From Hysterium pulicare CBS 123377 (lineage: Eukaryota; Ascomycota; Dothideomycetes; Hysteriales; Hysteriaceae): a stretch of DNA of 64,000 nucleotides. The DNA lies in NCBI GenBank assembly GCA_000467715.1, contig AJFK01000106.1, positions 24,430 through 88,429 on the forward strand, written 5' to 3'. The notes under the pieces were generated by a model. That model did no database searches. It was not told where the DNA came from and saw nothing but the letters and a program-made list of their open reading frames with translations. How positions within the stretch are numbered: the first letter of the stretch is position 1; every line of letters begins with the position of its first letter. Positions 11,138 to 23,361 of the stretch are shown here, in pieces. The position numbers and the translations under genes are program-made.

Positions 11138-11692
11138 ATGACATCAAACGCGCCCTTAACACCGACTGAAGAAGCCGCACCCCCAATCCCAGATTACTCC
11201 CCAAGCACCGTAACCTACACCGAGTCCTTCGAAAACGACCTCATGCAAACAATCCTCTACCCACCCATGCGGCCCCGCTCGCCCCCTTCAACAAAATCTA
11301 ACCCATTCATCTCTCCAACCTCCCTCCCCATCCCGCTATCCTCGACCCTCCGCACATATCCCTCTCCCATCCCGTCCCTACTCCTCACACACCCACACGG
11401 TTACCACACTGGCGGCCCAGGCCCCTCACCCTCCACCATCTCCTCGTTCACGGAGGACTTCATAAGAGAGCATGGGATTCGGACGCCGGAGGAGTTGCAG
11501 AGGAGGGTGCAAGAAGCTGTGCAGGCTCGAATTGGAGAAGTGAGGGAGAGGATGCGCGCGAGGGAGATGGCGGTTAAGCGGAATGAGGGGGTTAGGAAGG
11601 AGATTAGAGATTTGGAGGTGCAGAGGATGGCGGAGGTTAGGGTTGAGGAGAGGGTTAGACGGGATAGGGAGAGGAAGAGGGGGAGGGTGTGA
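11138..11692 (+). CDS. Small protein with C-terminal coiled coil, function unknown
   Basis: A single exon of 184 codons. The N-terminal half (about residues 1-100) is rich in Pro, Ser and Thr and low in complexity. The C-terminal half (about 105-184) is a long charged helix with SSFTEDFIREHGIRTPEELQ followed by Arg/Glu-rich heptad-like sequence, ending in a very basic tail (RRDRERKRGRV). I do not know a function. Uninterrupted frame length, a clean ATG and a position divergent from SF3B5 support a real gene. The codons of the C-terminal half are strongly purine-rich on the coding strand. A role as a small coiled-coil partner protein is possible but only a guess. Confidence 0.65.
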   Translation: MTSNAPLTPTEEAAPPIPDYSPSTVTYTESFENDLMQTILYPPMRPRSPPSTKSNPFISPTSLPIPLSSTLRTYPSPIPSLLLTHPHGYHTGGPGPSPSTISSFTEDFIREHGIRTPEELQRRVQEAVQARIGEVRERMRAREMAVKRNEGVRKEIRDLEVQRMAEVRVEERVRRDRERKRGRV

Positions 11693-12927
11693 GATGGGTT
11701 GAGGGGCTTAAGGGGTTTAGAATTGATAGAACATGAGCTTGGAAAGAGAGGATAGAGGAATAGAAGAATAGAGGAGAATCTGAGGGCTAAGGTATGGAGC
11801 TTAATATTGAAAGAGTGTGTAGGATGGGGAAAGACTCCTCTAGGGGAAAGACCTTGAAGTGGGGAAGATGATGGGACTGCAGTCAGAGACCGCCATACGA
11901 ACTTCGAATTAGAGGCCTACTTTATCTGTACATCGCAACCGGTCATCTCATGCCACAAAGGACCCTATCAAAAGTGCAAAGAAGGAAAATAAAGAAGGCT
12001 CTCGAACCCACTTCCACTTTCAACAAGAAGGATAACCGAGTCAATGGCCGTATCTCGACTAAAGCTATCGGTAGTCCCTTCTTCCTAAAAGAACCCGCCA
12101 AACTACAATTCTGTTAGACTGGGTACCGAATGAGGTGGAGGAGGTGATATTCGCTCCACTAGCCCAATACGAAGTCGAGATACCTCGAATCAGGAGACAC
12201 ACTATCAATTACGAGGAACCCCATAAACTCGCTGAAGCTCACTTCACACGATATTCGGGACTTGGAAGGTCTTTGGACCCGAACATGATTATCATTCTAC
12301 GACCATATAAAACGACGCATCTTAAAAGTCAAGTATGATTTTATATCTACAAGAGAGAGCCAGGCGCAGTAGTCCGGCATCCGTTCATCAGGCAATAAAT
12401 ATCCGGCGCCACATGCTCCAAATTTTCATCAACCTACTCAGTCGCTCATATATAACAGAGCAAGCTTCCTTAGAGCAAGTTCATGCTGCGTTCAAGGCCT
12501 TGCCGATGGAACTTCACCTTTATATGGACTTATTTCTATACCAGCAAATGGGGAAAGATGTATGCCAGAAGGGAGTGTGGCATAGTTTATAAAATTCAGA
12601 AAACTAGGATTCACTTCGATTTATATACCTCAATTTAGGCCTTCTTTGGAAAGCATACATCACTGCGTCATGTTTTATGAGTCTTGAGTTGATGTTCCAA
12701 ATACATCGTCTATATTTCCTCTTTTTCGTGACTTCAACCAAGCCAGCTCAAATGCTAAACGTGCATGCCATCCGACGAGATGGAAGTTATTGAGCACACA
12801 TATCCCTTCATTGGATCCACACCACTCCCCATTTCCACTACTCAAAGCTTGCGCCCACTCCACGACATGATGATGAAGTGACAACCCTCACTCTCCCACA
12901 AAAGATCATCACTCTATATTAACCTCA
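11693..12927. other. Spacer with weak open frames
   Basis: About 1.2 kb between the coiled-coil gene and the kinase stop. Two adjacent plus-strand frames (12129-12338 and 12335-12592) could be chance or the remains of a gene; neither shows a domain. Base composition is near neutral and I see no repeats. Confidence 0.45.
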
Positions 12928-15900
12928 CTACACATCCCTCGTCCTCCCACTAACAGCGCCCCTCGAACTCCCAATCCCGATTTCCGTCTCCACCAGTTCC
13001 AAGCCCGAGAGACTGGGATATCTCTTACTGAAACTAGCCTCCCAATCCTCGCCTCCATTTAAGGTCGGATCCTCAGATACAGGGACCGGCAATGGTCTAC
13101 TGAGTGAGGAGATCGGTTTTGCAGATGTAGGCGTTGTAGACGAGGTTTCGAACTGTCCACCTGTTCGCAACGCCTTTGGTTTAGGCGGAGCATTGGGTCT
13201 CGGCCCTCCAGTTGCGGTTCGTTGAGCGACTGGGGGCGCGGATGAAGAGATAGGGATAGAGATGGGCGGTTGAGCTTGGGTTTGAGGTCTGGTCTTTGTG
13301 TATGACAATTCCGAAGATTGTGATGAGGGTTTGGCAATGGGCTTTCTGGCGATGGAAGGTGGTGCGGGTTTGGAGGTCTGTGGAGGTTCCTGGTTTGGTC
13401 TCCCAGGTAGGGGTTTCGAGGTTTCAGTGTAGTGTCCGTAGCCCTCGGCTGTTCTGCTTGTTGCGACTTGTTTGCTGTCGTCTAAGAGCGATTTGACTCG
13501 ATTCTGAATGGTGGATGCACGAGTGACGCCGCCTTTGCCTCGACCACTATCGCCTTGCTCGGCTAGTCGTTTTCTATACTCCGCTGCGGCGTCGGCCACG
13601 CGCTTCTCTTCTTGCGAAAGGCGACGTCTCTCCAATTCACGGCGGACTTCTGGTGGTAGGTCTTCGGTCTCGTCAATAGCATGTTCATCATCACTTGTTC
13701 CACCGGTTGCTTCAGACCCTGCGATGGGTGTCAAAGAATTGCCGGCGCGATCAATGAGTTGATCGGTAGGTGTTCGGGGTTCCTGTGATGACTGATTGCC
13801 TTCAAATCGGCGGAAAGCATCCCCGAATTTCCCAGCGAGTATATTCTTTGTATTCGAAAGAGATATCGAAGGGAGACTTGATCTTTTACCATGTTTGCTC
13901 TGGCTGCTACTCCGTCGGTGTTCCTTCTTCTTTGACGAGTCGTCGCCTTCCATCGCCCGAAGGAAATCAACATTCGAAGTAATGTTCTTTTCCTCTGGTT
14001 CCGAGTCTGAATCCTGGGTGGGTCCGCCAATGTTAGGAGTATCGATCCTACCGCGTGATAGTTCTCTATCTCGAAGATAGTCCAGGTTGGACTCCACATG
14101 TACGCTGGAAGGTCTTGGTCGAGCATTGGCTGACTTCGACCTCCCGAGAACATCACCCACATCCAACGCCGACGGGCGCTGACCCTCCAAAGAAGGCCGA
14201 GATGAAGCAGGTGATTTCGGGATCGTAAGAGTACTTGTCTGAGATTTGGATCTGTTGACATCTAGAAGGGATGGACGTGTCGGTAATGTATAATCAGGTT
14301 TGAGTGTGGACGCACTCGTCCGCGAGCCATCCACTGCTCTAGGTTGGCTCAAGGTTCTATTGTGATGGCCAGGAGAGTTGGATGGAGGAAAACGATAAAT
14401 TGGCCTTTTGCTTAGATCTGGATACTTCTGCGGAGCGGGAGAGGAAGAAGGAGAAGTTTGAATACCAGTTGACACCATATTTGCTCGCTGCGGTGTAGGC
14501 TGATGAATGGTGGGCTGTGATTGCCGCGGAGGATCTTTCTTCGGTTCATATGGTTTCGGGTTCTTGATGGAAGTCGATCGTGAAACGGCGGATGAGGAGA
14601 CTGTCGAGGATGGCTTTATGTTTGGCGCAGACTCTACTTTGGTAACTGGAGGGAAAGCAAATGCATCATCAGCCAGTGCTTGCGTTACTCGTTTATTTAA
14701 CGGTTCCTGTTTTGGATCGGATGACGAAGACTGGTTGAACTGGAATTTAGATCCTCGGTCGTGTAACAGGGAGAATTCGTCCAGTGATGGGAATCTAGCA
14801 GCAAGTTCCTCTGCGGCAGCAGTTCTGACTTGAACGTTTTGAGAATCCAGCGCGGCAAATGGGTCGCTCGTCGTTCCCCTCATTGGTGAGGGACTCGGTT
14901 TTGCCGCCGGAGGTTGTTGGGTAGGCGCTGTTGGTCTTCCTCGTCTCATAGGGACAATCTCGGGTATTGATTGCACTTGTTGTACGGGAGGAGATTTATG
15001 GATTCCGATGACTGGTGGTGTAGGTACACTTGGTTCGGGGGATGGTAGTTGCTGGTTCCTGCGATCTTCTGACTGCGTGCGATTCGAGCATATCTACTCC
15101 TGTGATTAGTACATCATTAGAAAGCCAGAGCGACGGGGGACCAACGTCTTTGATGGGGCACTCTGTGTTTCTTATTGAGCACACCTCGCGTAGAACTTGA
15201 TAAATGTTTGGTCGTGATTGAGGGTTTTCTCGCAACATGGACGCTACAAAACTAATCAGCACCATGAAATCAGCCAGAAATCTCGAGTCATACCAATCAG
15301 CCTTTTTGTGCGGTCAGAAAACGAGGGGTAAGGGGGAAATTTGAAGCTCGCGTTCAAGATGGCCATCTGTCCTTGCTCTTCAAAGGGGGTGGTATAGTAG
15401 CATAGCTTATACAACAACACGCCCAAAGCCCATATGTCACTTTTCTCATCGATCGGTTGTTTCCTATAAACGTCGATCATTTCTGGACTTCGATACTGCA
15501 AAGTGGTATGTCTCTGGACGTCGTCCTCTATTAGCCTGCCCTCTGCAGCGGTTTTCGCCGCTGGCCTAGGAGGGGCGGTTGATCCAAAATCGCAGAGTTT
15601 GTATATTCTCGAGGAGCCAGAAGAGGTTATGAGGACGTTTTCGACCTTTAAATCGCGATGAAGAAGGGGCGGTTTAAGATAGTGCATGGTTGCAACTCCT
15701 TCTGCCACATCTGAAAATATTTTGAGGATTTCCGGCTCTGTAAGGCGGTGCTGTAACCGTGTGTTCATGAAATCAATCAATCCACCTCCGGAACAATACT
15801 CCATGAGCAGAAAAACCTCGTACCCTCCTCCTTTCAATTGTGAGGCATGCGAATCCATGTACATCACGATATGCTTGTGGCCCTTCAGCTTCTTCATCGT

Positions 15901-16197
15901 TTCCACCTCCGTTCTCATGTTTGCCAGAGACTCTTTATCCGGCACTGCAACCCTTTTCAGGACCGCAACCTCGGTTTTGTCCACTGATTTCGGGACTCGC
16001 ACTAGGTAGACATGAGCAAAGCCACCTTCGGAGAGGTATTTCTCGATAACAACGCGGTGATTTCCAACTTGGACTTTCGTCCCCGGTGAGAAAGTGCCTG
16101 GAGGAGCATTGGAAACAGGAGCCGGTGCACGAAAGGCGACAGGTCTATGAGCTGTTGAAGACGCTGAGGAGTGGCCGAAGGGAACAGAAGACGACAT
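12928..16197 (-). CDS. Ark1/Prk1 (NAK/AAK1) family actin-regulating Ser/Thr kinase
   Basis: Three exons (16197-15294, 15243-15146, 15093-12928) encode 1055 residues. The kinase domain spans roughly residues 45-330: glycine loop SEGGFAHV (56-63), VAVLK with Lys81, HRDLKVENVL (180-189), CDFGS (202-206) and a SPEM anchor. The second exon completes LIASMLRENPQSRPNIYQVL and leads to CPIKD. The 700-residue tail is disordered and Ser/Pro-rich, with a DPFAALDS motif typical of the group and short Pro stretches. Ark1/Prk1/Akl1 kinases phosphorylate endocytic adaptors and Pan1-type scaffolds at actin patches and so control patch disassembly. The C-terminal tail is the expected site for SH3 and adaptor binding. 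Intron 1 (15244-15293) could also end at an earlier AG, but only the chosen site keeps the kinase frame. The subfamily call is good; the exact ortholog is open. Confidence 0.9.
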
Positions 16198-19100
16198 TGT
16201 GGGGAGAGGTTTATCTCCTGCAGAGCGCAGGGTAGGACAAGAGGATTAAAGAGTGAACATGTAGACAGATGTGCTTTGTCGGAGAGGAGTCCGCACGTAC
16301 AAACGAGCGTATGCGTAAGTCTTGAAGGTCGTGAAGGCAGCTGTTGAAGATCATAGGGTATTGGTGGACCGTGTTTCAAGGTTCGGGTCAGAGTGTCACA
16401 AGCCAACATCACCATTCGTACCAGGTCGAGTATATTTATCTATAGTCACTGAGTGGAATTCCTGCTCTCCCTGGCTCCTTAAAGAGAGAAGAACATATTC
16501 CTACTTGTACAACTCTCAATATTTTCCCTATGGCTCTTTGGTGGGGTTTCTCTCAGGATGTCCTTGCCCCCGCCTTTGATTGGTTGTGGCGGTTAATCAG
16601 CTTCATCTGCATATGAAACCCGGCTGCGAACAGCGTATGTCAATCGAGACGGAGCCCATTCCTGTAAAGACTTTGAAGACATCTGTTTCAAATCCTAGTA
16701 GTAGACTTTCACGCACAAAGCATCATTTTATGTCTCTAACTATCATCACCTGTCCTTCGATTTTCGCGTCCTGGCCTCATGCTGCGGAAAACCATTTGAA
16801 CAGATATCATTATATAAATTACAAAAGAGAGTGTACAAGTTGCTTTATAGGGTAAACTGTGAACCCATTTCTGGTCCACGCAAAATCAGGCTGAATCGCA
16901 GGAAGAGAAGAGAATTCACTGCTCTTCACCAACGTCGTTCACTTCGGAAAACCGCACTAATTTTGATGTTGACAGACAGACACACCTCAGGGCCATCACG
17001 GGTGATACGACACGTTGTGGTATCCTGTGCCAGTCGTCACGATCGTACACGTCGAGTGGAAAAGTCACGATGGATAAGCGTGGCTGAGAACATATGACCA
17101 AACACACAATTGATTTTCGAAAATACGGCTATTTACGGCTTTCGTTTCATTCGACGAAACATGTCTGCTTCGTGTCGACAAACTCAGACATGATCCTTTC
17201 TCAAATCGAACCTCAGAAGCAGGATCATCGGCCTGATGAGTTTCCGCGGAAGAGAGGTGCTCTTGTGGGCTTGGAATCTTGAAGGCCAGAATGAGCAAGT
17301 CCCTCCTAAGAGATAAGAAAAGGCCTGGGCTTTCACCATCCAAGCCACTGCCGGGTCGTCAGCTCAATTCGTGGTCCATGTTTTCTCTCAAAAGTGCGGG
17401 GGAGCAGACGTAGACTGAAAGCTCTGATATCGAATGTCTCGGTTGCCCCAGCAAACCAGCCATGATCGCCAATCATTGCTGCACTTGACCTTCCAAAAAT
17501 GACTGAGCAGTGCCCTCGAGTGTCGGGTCCGAGATGGTTGCATGGTGGCTTATTCTCCGACCAGGTCAGCATGGGGCAGCAGGAGGTAAGCCCGGAGGAA
17601 GACGTCACACAACTACTGTGCGTGCGTTGCGGACGTCGCCGAGTACGAACGGTTTTACATGGGAACCTGATTCACTATATATTTGGAGGGGTTAATGGCC
17701 TCTTTCGTCAGAATATCGAACAGTGTGGAAAGGGGAAGCTGGGGTGAACGTATGGTAGCGGGAAATGGGTCGGGTATTCCGAAGTTCGAGAACATGATAT
17801 GCAAAATACCATCAAGAAAAGAGACTTTAGATTTGGAAGTGAAGGAGGATCGAGATTTTGGAAACACTCTGCGGATTCTTCTCTTGTCATTTGTTTGATC
17901 GTGGTTTCAGTGAGGTACTCATGATGGTGGCGTAGGCAGTCGATGCCAAGACCCCGATATAAAGTATGAAGTCCGGCCTTTAGCGAGCAGACCAGATCTT
18001 GAAAATATAATGACAAAAGGAAACTCACTCGCTAACAGCTACCCTGAGAATTTATGAAGTCTGGAGGATGTGCTCCTTGACATGGCGGGTACCCGAAGGT
18101 GGAACGAAGCACAGAAAATAAGATGATGACGGGAGACTTTAGCACTTGCCCCCGGAGAGATTTAGAATTTCTCGATGCGGGAGACTTGCCGCGAAAACCC
18201 CCATGTGATACCCTGTCGTCTGGTTAGGAGTGAGGAGGCGTACTTGAGCTTAGAATCGACGCTATCCTTTAACAATCAATAGATGTTTGCGTGCTTCACG
18301 TTGCAGGCGCCACCAGAGCTACAGCCACGCGGTGGCAGATGTCATAACTTGAGAAAGGTTGAAGATTCGTAACAGGAACTTTGTTGGACGAACTGGTGGA
18401 GGTGGAGTTGACAGACGTAGGTCACATCAGTATCTGTAATGCGCAGTGGCATGGCATATGATTTTAAGTTGCGTTGCGATGAATCGTGTTGAACGGTGAT
18501 CTCGCGGCACAGACCTGGATCGGATCGGACCCGAAATCGAAGGGGGTTTGCATCGATGTTGAATGAGGGGTACAGGTACAGTATGGAGTACGTGGTGTAG
18601 GTACGAGGTAGATGTGGGCAGTGCTTTGTTTCGTGGTCTGGGTGAGACACTTGATGCAAGTGCTGTAGTTTGGCTGAATCTGGACGGTAGTAGCATGCCG
18701 GCGAAGTCGAATCTTGTCATGTGTTCCTTGAACCTCTGAAACATGACGTTTTGGTCGTCTGTATCGCGATGGATCGAAGTTCTGCAGTGAATGATGAGAA
18801 AGTCGGCGCTGGAGAAGAACCGTCTGGCCGACATGGTTCCCTGCGCCCTGGCAGGCTCTGGGACCAGCCGTGAGCCGGCGTGGGCGATGGTCGTTTTGGC
18901 TATGTGCTTGATGGGGCCATGAAAATGCAGCTCCCGCGACCTTGTCAGTCTAGAAGAGCAACAATCTGCGGACCAAAGAAGCAAGTCACAGTGTTATTCG
19001 AGGGGTGATGCAAGCTTCGTCTCTGCCACCAACGCAGCAAGCCATCGATGTTGCCAAGCGAACGACGGTTGATCCTGCTTCTCAGCTGCTGACGAACACG

Positions 19101-19583
19101 ACGGCCTCGTTGTCGCTCTCGCCTTAACCCTTATTATTTCCACTGCATCCCACCCAAACACGCCCTTCGTGCTAGCAGGTACTACTCATTCATATCTATC
19201 TCATCTCATCAGCAATCCTGACATTTCTACTCTACCTAACACCATCCTCCAAGCGAGCCTTGAACTCATCCACAACCCAAATCACTTTCACCACCTCCAC
19301 CCTTAATCCTCACTCGGCAGGCCGCGCATAACCGTGAATCTCCCTTGATTTCTAAAACAACACACGCGCTCCGTCAACTGCTGTGTTACTGTACCTCGCT
19401 AAGACTACACTTACCAAGCTCGTCGTGTGTGCCCCCCTTCATCAACTACGAAACGGACCCCAAGCTCTCGAAACAACCCCTCCGCAATCCTTTACGGACC
19501 TTCCCACATATGCAAGTAGCTTCGCCGACATAAATAAACACCAAAGACGACATTTCAGTACCGAATCCATCAATTATCCCATC
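16198..19583. other. Long spacer upstream of the kinase and GRR1
   Basis: These 3.4 kb lie between two divergent start codons (kinase at 16197, GRR1 at 19584). Frames of up to 185 codons occur (18427-18984, minus) but are rich in His, Ser and Arg without domain character. The sequence from about 19080 to 19580 is rich in C and A on the plus strand with few ATGs, as in a long fungal 5' leader of GRR1. I found no tRNA or repeat array. Confidence 0.5.
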
Positions 19584-21546
19584 ATGTCCAGATCCCGCCG
19601 TCTCCAGCGATCCCTCAGCATCTCGAACTCCTCCTCCGCCTCCACATCGCCCGAACGAGGCGCAGACGATGATGATGATAACGAATCATTTATGCTGCAG
19701 TCCAATGACTCTCAGTCGTCACTTGCACCCTCAATATCACCGAGTTTCGACGATGATGCCGCACAAAGGGAGCTCGAAGAGCGATGTCGCGTGTCGCCGA
19801 TTTCAAGGCTACCAGCCGAGCTTATGATTGCAATATTTTCAAAGCTATCCTCTCCGGGCGACTTGAAAAACTGTATGTTAGTATCGAGGGAATGGGCTAG
19901 GAACAGTGTGGGATTACTTTGGCATCGACCACAGACCAATAAATGGGGGAGCATCCAGAATGTGGTCAAGTCAGTCCGGAAAGTGGATAGTTTCTTCGAC
20001 TACAGCAGCCTGATCAAACGACTGAATCTTTCTGCTTTGGGAAATGAAGTCAGCGACGGGACCCTACAACCTCTCTCCGGATGCAAGCGGGTGGAAAGGC
20101 TGACTTTGACCAATTGTACTAAGCTCACAGATTTGAGCCTGACGCAAATGCTGAAAGACAATCGGAGCCTCTTAGCACTAGACATCACAGGATTGGGGTC
20201 TATCACCGACAAAACTATGCTCGCAGTGGCTAATAATTGCATTCGACTCCAAGGGCTGAATATTACGAATTGCGAGAAGATCACAGACGAGTCTCTAGAA
20301 GCTGTGGCACGGATCTGTCGGCACGTGAAGAGGGTGAGCATACCTTGCTGTTGAGGGACAAATGATAATGAGCTAACACATTGAAGCTGAAATTCAACGG
20401 ATGCTCGCAATTAACAGACAAGTCCATCATTGCTTTTGCCATGCACTGCCGTCATATCCTGGAGATTGATTTGCATAAATGCGACTTGCTAGAGGACGAA
20501 TCGATCACTACACTTATTACCGAGGGCCCTCATCTTCGAGAACTCCGCCTCGCACACTGCTCGCGTATTACCGATAATGCATTCCTGCGTCTTCCATCAG
20601 ATACTACATACGAAAGCCTCCGGATTTTGGATCTGACGGATTGCGGCGAGCTACAAGACTCAGGCGTTCAGAAGATCGTTCAAGCTGCTCCCCGTCTTCG
20701 CAACCTCGTTCTCGCGAAATGCAGGCTCCTTACGGACCGCGCAGTACTGGCAATTACGCGCCTAGGAAAAAACTTGCATTATATTCACCTAGGACACTGT
20801 TCGCGTATCACGGATGCAGGCGTGAGTCAATTGGTCAAGCTCTGCAACCGTATCCGCTACATTGACCTCGCGTGCTGCTCGAACCTCACGGACAACTCTG
20901 TCCAGCAATTAGCCACTCTCCCCAAACTTAAGCGGATCGGCCTTGTGAAATGTGCCAACATCACGGATCGGAGTATCCTCGCTCTTGCGAAGCCGAAACA
21001 GGTGGGGCATAATGGACCCGTGGCTCCAAGCTCACTGGAAAGGGTCCATTTGAGCTACTGCACAAACTTGAGTCTTGCTGTAAGTGAAACATAGGTCGCA
21101 GGTCGCAATGATTAGTCGAGACTAACTTGGAACTAGGGCATCCGCGCTCTGTTGAATAATTGTCCACGCTTGACCCACCTCAGTCTGACGGGCGTTCAGT
21201 CTTTCTTACGGGAAGATCTGATTGTGTTTTGTCGGGAGGCTCCTCCAGGTAACCTAAACCGTTTATGCCCATTACCCATATGCTAGTCAACTAATGCTTG
21301 ATCATAGAATTCAACGACCACCAACGTGACGTCTTCTGCGTCTTTTCTGGAGTCGGTGTTACCCGTCTCCGCAATTATCTCCACGCCGACGCTCGCGTCC
21401 CCGCTTACGATGCCGACGGTACCATGTACGACGAAAGCGAAGAACCTGAAATGATTCTTAACGTCACAGCGCAGGCTAATACCATGGCCATTGAGGAGAT
21501 GGATGAACTTTTTGGAGAGGGAAGCGAGGTGATGAGAGACGATTAA
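19584..21546 (+). CDS. GRR1: F-box/LRR protein, Grr1 family (SCF substrate receptor)
   Basis: Four exons (19584-20333, 20387-21079, 21137-21248, 21308-21546) give 597 residues. The F-box lies at about 71-116 (SPISRLPAELMIAIFSKL ... VSREWARNSVGLLWHRP). About a dozen cysteine-containing leucine-rich repeats follow, each with the pattern of LxLxxCxxITDxS, for example LTLTNCTKLTD and IHLGHCSRITDAG. The C-terminal part has CREAPPEFNDHQRDVFCVFSG and an acidic tail. Grr1 is the substrate receptor of the SCF(Grr1) ubiquitin ligase and turns over G1 cyclins and nutrient-signalling proteins. The start at 19584 is the first ATG in frame, although the frame stays open about 200 bp further upstream. Intron 1 carries GCTAACAC before TTGAAG. 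The family call is firm. Confidence 0.95.
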
Positions 21547-22270
21547 ATAATGATTTACCAATTTCTTATCGATACCGTGATGAGCAAAGGGAAAGAAGAA
21601 AACATTTTATGAAGCATGCGTATGAGGTTCAGGTTTTGGGTTTGCATAATCTTTCCATTAGCATAACTGAGCGGGTTGCGTACTTTTCCGGGGTGGTCTT
21701 GCAAGGCTTTTCTCTCTCTTTTCCAGTCGGTCTACTTCCGTTTCCTTTTCTCCTTTTCTTTGCCTTTTAACGATTTTGAGCATTGCCTTTTTTTCCGTTT
21801 TGCCTCTGGCTCATTATCATCATGCTTTATGTTGTTTAATGACCTCTCCTAAGAATCAACTCAGTCGAGTGATGAGGGATGAGGGATGAGAGAGGCTGAG
21901 GCTGTTAGTTGAGTGGTCAATTGGAACCTCAGAGGAAGCGGTGGATGTTGTTACGATACCCTTTAGCATGTTGTTGTTGTTGTTGGAAGTACACAGTATG
22001 TTTGGTACGGAGTATGCTTGTTTGTAGATACACACACGGAGGAAGCAGAACTGAACAGAACTGAACAGACGCAGGAGAAAACCTTGATTGCGTATATCAA
22101 TCTCTTCTACATTATCTCTACTTTCTTTGTGACTATGGATACGACTTTGAGTTCTCACATTTGCCCGTTAGACGTTCTTTGTTTTTCAAATGACGAATGC
22201 ATACTTATATTATAACGAGCTATACTCGGCAATGAACTGTTCGAGAAGCTCAAGACATGTTACCCACCAA

Positions 22271-22673
22271 GCCAAGGCCATTTGCTAACGTCACAGCCTG
22301 TCCCCTCTAAGCGTCCGCATCCACGTGGGAATTGGACATCACTAGCGTACCGTTGTTTCCCTAAGAGGAGAAGAAGAGGAAGGCTGCAGCCAAGCACATG
22401 ACATCTCTGCCAGAATCTCCTCATCTACCCTTATAGATGATTTGACGATCACCAGCAAACGATAATAGATAAATTAAGCATCAAGGCGCAGCACCATCGA
22501 AGGAACGCGCAATCCTCACTTGCCGATCTTCTTGGAATAGATGTGGAGTTGAAGCGAGGGAACTTTTCTTGGCTTGGTTCGGATACTTGGCGTCTGGCTT
22601 GGCTGGGGTTGGCATGCCCAGGTTCTCCGGGTGCCATGAGTTCCGCTCTGCCGAGAGGGTGTTTGTGCTTGGC
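22271..22673. promoter_or_regulatory. Distal group of six GCCARG (PacC-type) hexamers
   Basis: GCCAAG occurs on the plus strand at 22271 and 22389, and its complement CTTGGC at 22568, 22586, 22598 and 22668. PacC zinc fingers bind GCCARG. Six sites in about 400 bp is well above the roughly one per kilobase expected for random sequence. The group lies 2.6 kb from the pacC start, so a link to pacC is only an inference; GRR1 ends 0.7 kb to the left. Confidence 0.4.
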
Positions 22674-23233
22674 CCGCTGGGAGTCTGAAGTCGGCAGATG
22701 GGACGGTGGGATGGAAATGTTCTGTTAGTTGAGTGGGGATCTGGTTATGAGAGTAAGACTACTTGAGAAGTATGTTGAGGTGTGGGTTTGGTTTTGGAAG
22801 ATACGAGGGGGGAGACGGGAGGGGAGGGGATGATAGATGGATTTGTTTTTTGATATGTTAGTTGATACGAAGGTTGGAAGAGTGGCGAAAATAGTTGCTC
22901 CAGTCGAAAGATGGGGGGATATCAACGCTCCTTGAGCGGAACTTATTGTGGGTTCAAGAGCCGAGTAGATGGCACACAGGTAGAATGTAGGACGACTGGA
23001 AATTTTGGTCTCTCTTTCACGTTGCATGATTTTGAATAACGCTTAACAAATATTATGACGTAGATTCAAATCAAGAGCGTGGATTGAAAAAGTCGTCTAT
23101 AGGTACGAGAACCGCATGCGGCCATTTAAAGGCACGAAAAGAGTGGACTACTTGAGCTCTCTATGAAAACATCGCTTACTAGAGTAGTTTTCATCACAAT
23201 AGTATATATCTTAGAACTTTTAAAAATTCTACC

Positions 23234-23361
23234 AATTAACAACTCTAGGAATTAATAACTCTAGGAATTAATAACTCTAGGAATTAATAATTCTAGCAAT
23301 TAATAATTCTAGTAATTAATAATTCTAGCATTTAATAATTCTAGCATTTAATAATTATAGC
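23234..23361. repeat. AT-rich tandem array, 16-bp unit, eight copies
   Basis: Eight adjacent units of 16 bp, consensus AATTAATAATTCTAGC with AACTCTAGG variants on the left side, followed by a partial copy AATTAG. Copies 2 and 3 are identical, and divergence rises toward the right end. The array is about 80 percent A+T. Each unit carries a CTAG tetramer except the last, where it is mutated. No open frame crosses it. Confidence 0.95.

Noticed and set aside
12129-12592. Two adjacent plus-strand frames (67 and 85 codons)
   Set aside because: No known domain, no good splice link between them, and no start context; left as spacer.
18427-18984. Minus-strand frame of 185 codons in the spacer before GRR1
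   Set aside because: It has no domain character, an odd composition rich in His, Ser and Arg, and lies in the probable leader and promoter region.
19383-19583. In-frame N-terminal extension of GRR1
   Set aside because: The frame is open upstream but has no ATG before 19584; the first ATG is the likely start.
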